DNA of 5,796 bases from Thermoleophilia bacterium (lineage in GTDB: Bacteria; Actinomycetota; Thermoleophilia; Gaiellales; Gaiellaceae): contig JAICLM010000138.1 of NCBI GenBank assembly GCA_025927435.1, forward strand, positions 1 through 5,796, written 5' to 3'. Both the position numbers and the translations under genes were made by a program. This document shows, piece by piece, positions 4,637 through 5,796 of the stretch; the stretch's first letter is position 1; the number at the start of each line of letters is the position of its first letter. The notes below the pieces were generated by a model. That model was not told the DNA's origin and did not search any database. It saw only the letters and a list, made by a program, of their open reading frames with translations.

Positions 4637-4642
4637 CATACT
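4637..4642 (+). promoter_or_regulatory. purA: Candidate -10 element for purA
   Basis: CATACT matches the TATAAT consensus at four of six positions and ends 8 bases before the purA GTG at 4651. That spacing would start the transcript at or beside the start codon. No Shine-Dalgarno sequence is seen in 4619-4650, which fits a leaderless message. No -35 box is evident, and read-through from the upstream genes is an alternative. Confidence 0.35.
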
Positions 4643-4650
4643 TCTCCGAC

Positions 4651-5796
4651 GTGCCCGGGACCGTAGTAGTCGGAGCGCAGTGGGGCGACGAAGGCAAGGG
4701 CAAGATCGTCGACCTGCTCGCCCAGGACTCCGACGTCGTCTGCCGCTACCAGGGCGGCCCGAACGCGGGCCACACGATCGTCGTCGGCGACGAGACGTAC
4801 AAGATCCGGGCCCTGCCGAGCGGGATCGTCCGCGGGAAGCCGTGCGTCATCGGCAACGGCTGCGTCGTCGACCCGGAGGTGCTGATCGCGGAGCTCGACG
4901 AGTTCGCAGGCCGCGGCCACTCCACCGACGAGGTCTACCTCTCGGGCAACGCGCACCTGATCATGCCGTGGCACCTCGCGATCGACCAGGCGAGCGAGCG
5001 GCGGCTCGGCAACCTCGCGATCGGCACCACGAGGCGCGGCATCGGCCCCTGCTACGCCGACAAGGCGATGCGTCTCGGGATCCGCGTCCAGGACATCCTC
5101 GACCCGAAGATCCTGCGCCAGAAGATCGAGGTCGCGCTCGCCGAGAAGAATCTCTGGCTCGAGCGGGTCTACGAGACCGAGCCGTTCGACCTCGAGAGCG
5201 TCGCGGCGCAGTACGAGGGCTACGCGCAACGGCTGCGGCCGTACGTCGCGGACACGTCGCTCTACGTCGACACGGCGCTGCGGGACGGAAAGGACGTCCT
5301 GTTCGAGGGCGCACAAGCGACGCTGCTCGACCTCGACCACGGCACCTATCCCTTCGTGACCTCCTCGAACCCGGTCGCGGCGAGCGCGGCCACGGGCGTC
5401 GGAATCGGGCCGCAGCGGATCGCGCGTGTCGTCGGCGTCTCGAAGGCGTACGTGACCCGGGTGGGCGAGGGGCCGTTCCCTTCCGAGATCGCCGGCCCGG
5501 AGCAGGCGAGGATGCGAGAGCTCGGCGGCGAGTATGGAACGGTGACCGGACGCGAGCGCCGCTGCGGCTGGCTCGACCTCGTCGCCCTGCGCTACGCGGT
5601 GCGCGTGAACGGGATCGACCAGCTCGCGCTCACGAAGCTCGACGTCCTCTCCCACTTCGCGGAGCTGCCGGTTTGCGTCCGCTACCGCACCCGCGACGGC
5701 CGCCAGACGCGGGACTTCCCGGCGCACCAGAGCGACTTCCACGCGGCGGAGCCCGTCTACGAGGTGCTCGACGGCTGGAACGAGCCGCTCGACGGC
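4651..5796 (+). CDS. purA: Adenylosuccinate synthetase, 3' end outside the window
   Basis: PurA joins IMP and aspartate using GTP to make adenylosuccinate, the first committed step from IMP to AMP, in the cytoplasm. The start MPGTVVVGAQWGDEGKGK carries the family signature, with catalytic D13 and, in N38-A-G-H41-T, the catalytic H41, both at the same numbers as in E. coli. GIGPCYADKAMR (130-141) is the second signature, with K138. FEGAQATLLDLDHGTYPFVT (218-237), the GRERRCGWLDL block (300-310) and TKLD (328-331) follow. There are 382 codons without a stop; the family is about 430 long, so some 45-50 residues are missing at the end. GTG at 4651 is chosen because it puts the motifs at their usual positions; there is no ribosome binding site, and a -10-like box lies just upstream. 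The 32-base gap after the loader-like gene would also allow co-transcription. Confidence 0.96.
   Translation, partial: MPGTVVVGAQWGDEGKGKIVDLLAQDSDVVCRYQGGPNAGHTIVVGDETYKIRALPSGIVRGKPCVIGNGCVVDPEVLIAELDEFAGRGHSTDEVYLSGNAHLIMPWHLAIDQASERRLGNLAIGTTRRGIGPCYADKAMRLGIRVQDILDPKILRQKIEVALAEKNLWLERVYETEPFDLESVAAQYEGYAQRLRPYVADTSLYVDTALRDGKDVLFEGAQATLLDLDHGTYPFVTSSNPVAASAATGVGIGPQRIARVVGVSKAYVTRVGEGPFPSEIAGPEQARMRELGGEYGTVTGRERRCGWLDLVALRYAVRVNGIDQLALTKLDVLSHFAELPVCVRYRTRDGRQTRDFPAHQSDFHAAEPVYEVLDGWNEPLDG

Noticed and set aside
4498..5742. 414-residue open frame on the minus strand opposite purA
   Set aside because: purA motifs on the plus strand are unmistakable; the antisense product shows no motifs.

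Overview
The window is GC-rich chromosomal DNA with strong G/C bias at codon third positions. It carries a conserved bacterial core gene block on the + strand: rpsF (S6), ssb, rpsR (S18), rplI (L9), dnaB (replicative helicase), a DnaC/DnaI-like AAA+ ATPase, and purA (adenylosuccinate synthetase, cut off by the window end). A divergent gene fragment on the - strand occupies the first 121 bases. The gene order, the composition, the zinc-type S18 and a small arginine-rich one-helix membrane protein next to rpsF suggest a deep-branching actinobacterium, possibly Thermoleophilia (Gaiellales or Solirubrobacterales). That placement rests on gene order and protein flavour, not on a search.

Layout: 1-121 (-), N-terminus of a small membrane protein. 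122-236, divergent intergenic region with candidate promoters and an rpsF leader hairpin. 237-2183, a tight rpsF-ssb-rpsR-rplI operon with gaps of 3 and 7 bases and then a 1-base overlap. 2184-2538, a 355-base non-coding gap with a hairpin after rplI, a cluster of degenerate DnaA-box-like 9-mers, and an A/T-richer patch with a perfect 7-bp stem-loop before dnaB. 2539-3903, dnaB. 3872-4618, the loader-like ATPase, overlapping dnaB by 32 bases. 4651-5796, purA with a GTG start and no ribosome binding site, perhaps leaderless.

The genes link ribosome assembly (the S6:S18 pair and L9) with replication (SSB, DnaB and a probable helicase loader) and, at the end, AMP synthesis. No mobile element, CRISPR array or RNA gene was seen. 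There is no wholly unknown system here. The points most worth a second look are the helicase loader-like ATPase fused by overlap to dnaB, the encoded charged tails on S6, S18 and L9 (two of which also supply the ribosome binding site of the next gene), the DnaA-box-like cluster before dnaB, and the possible leaderless start of purA.
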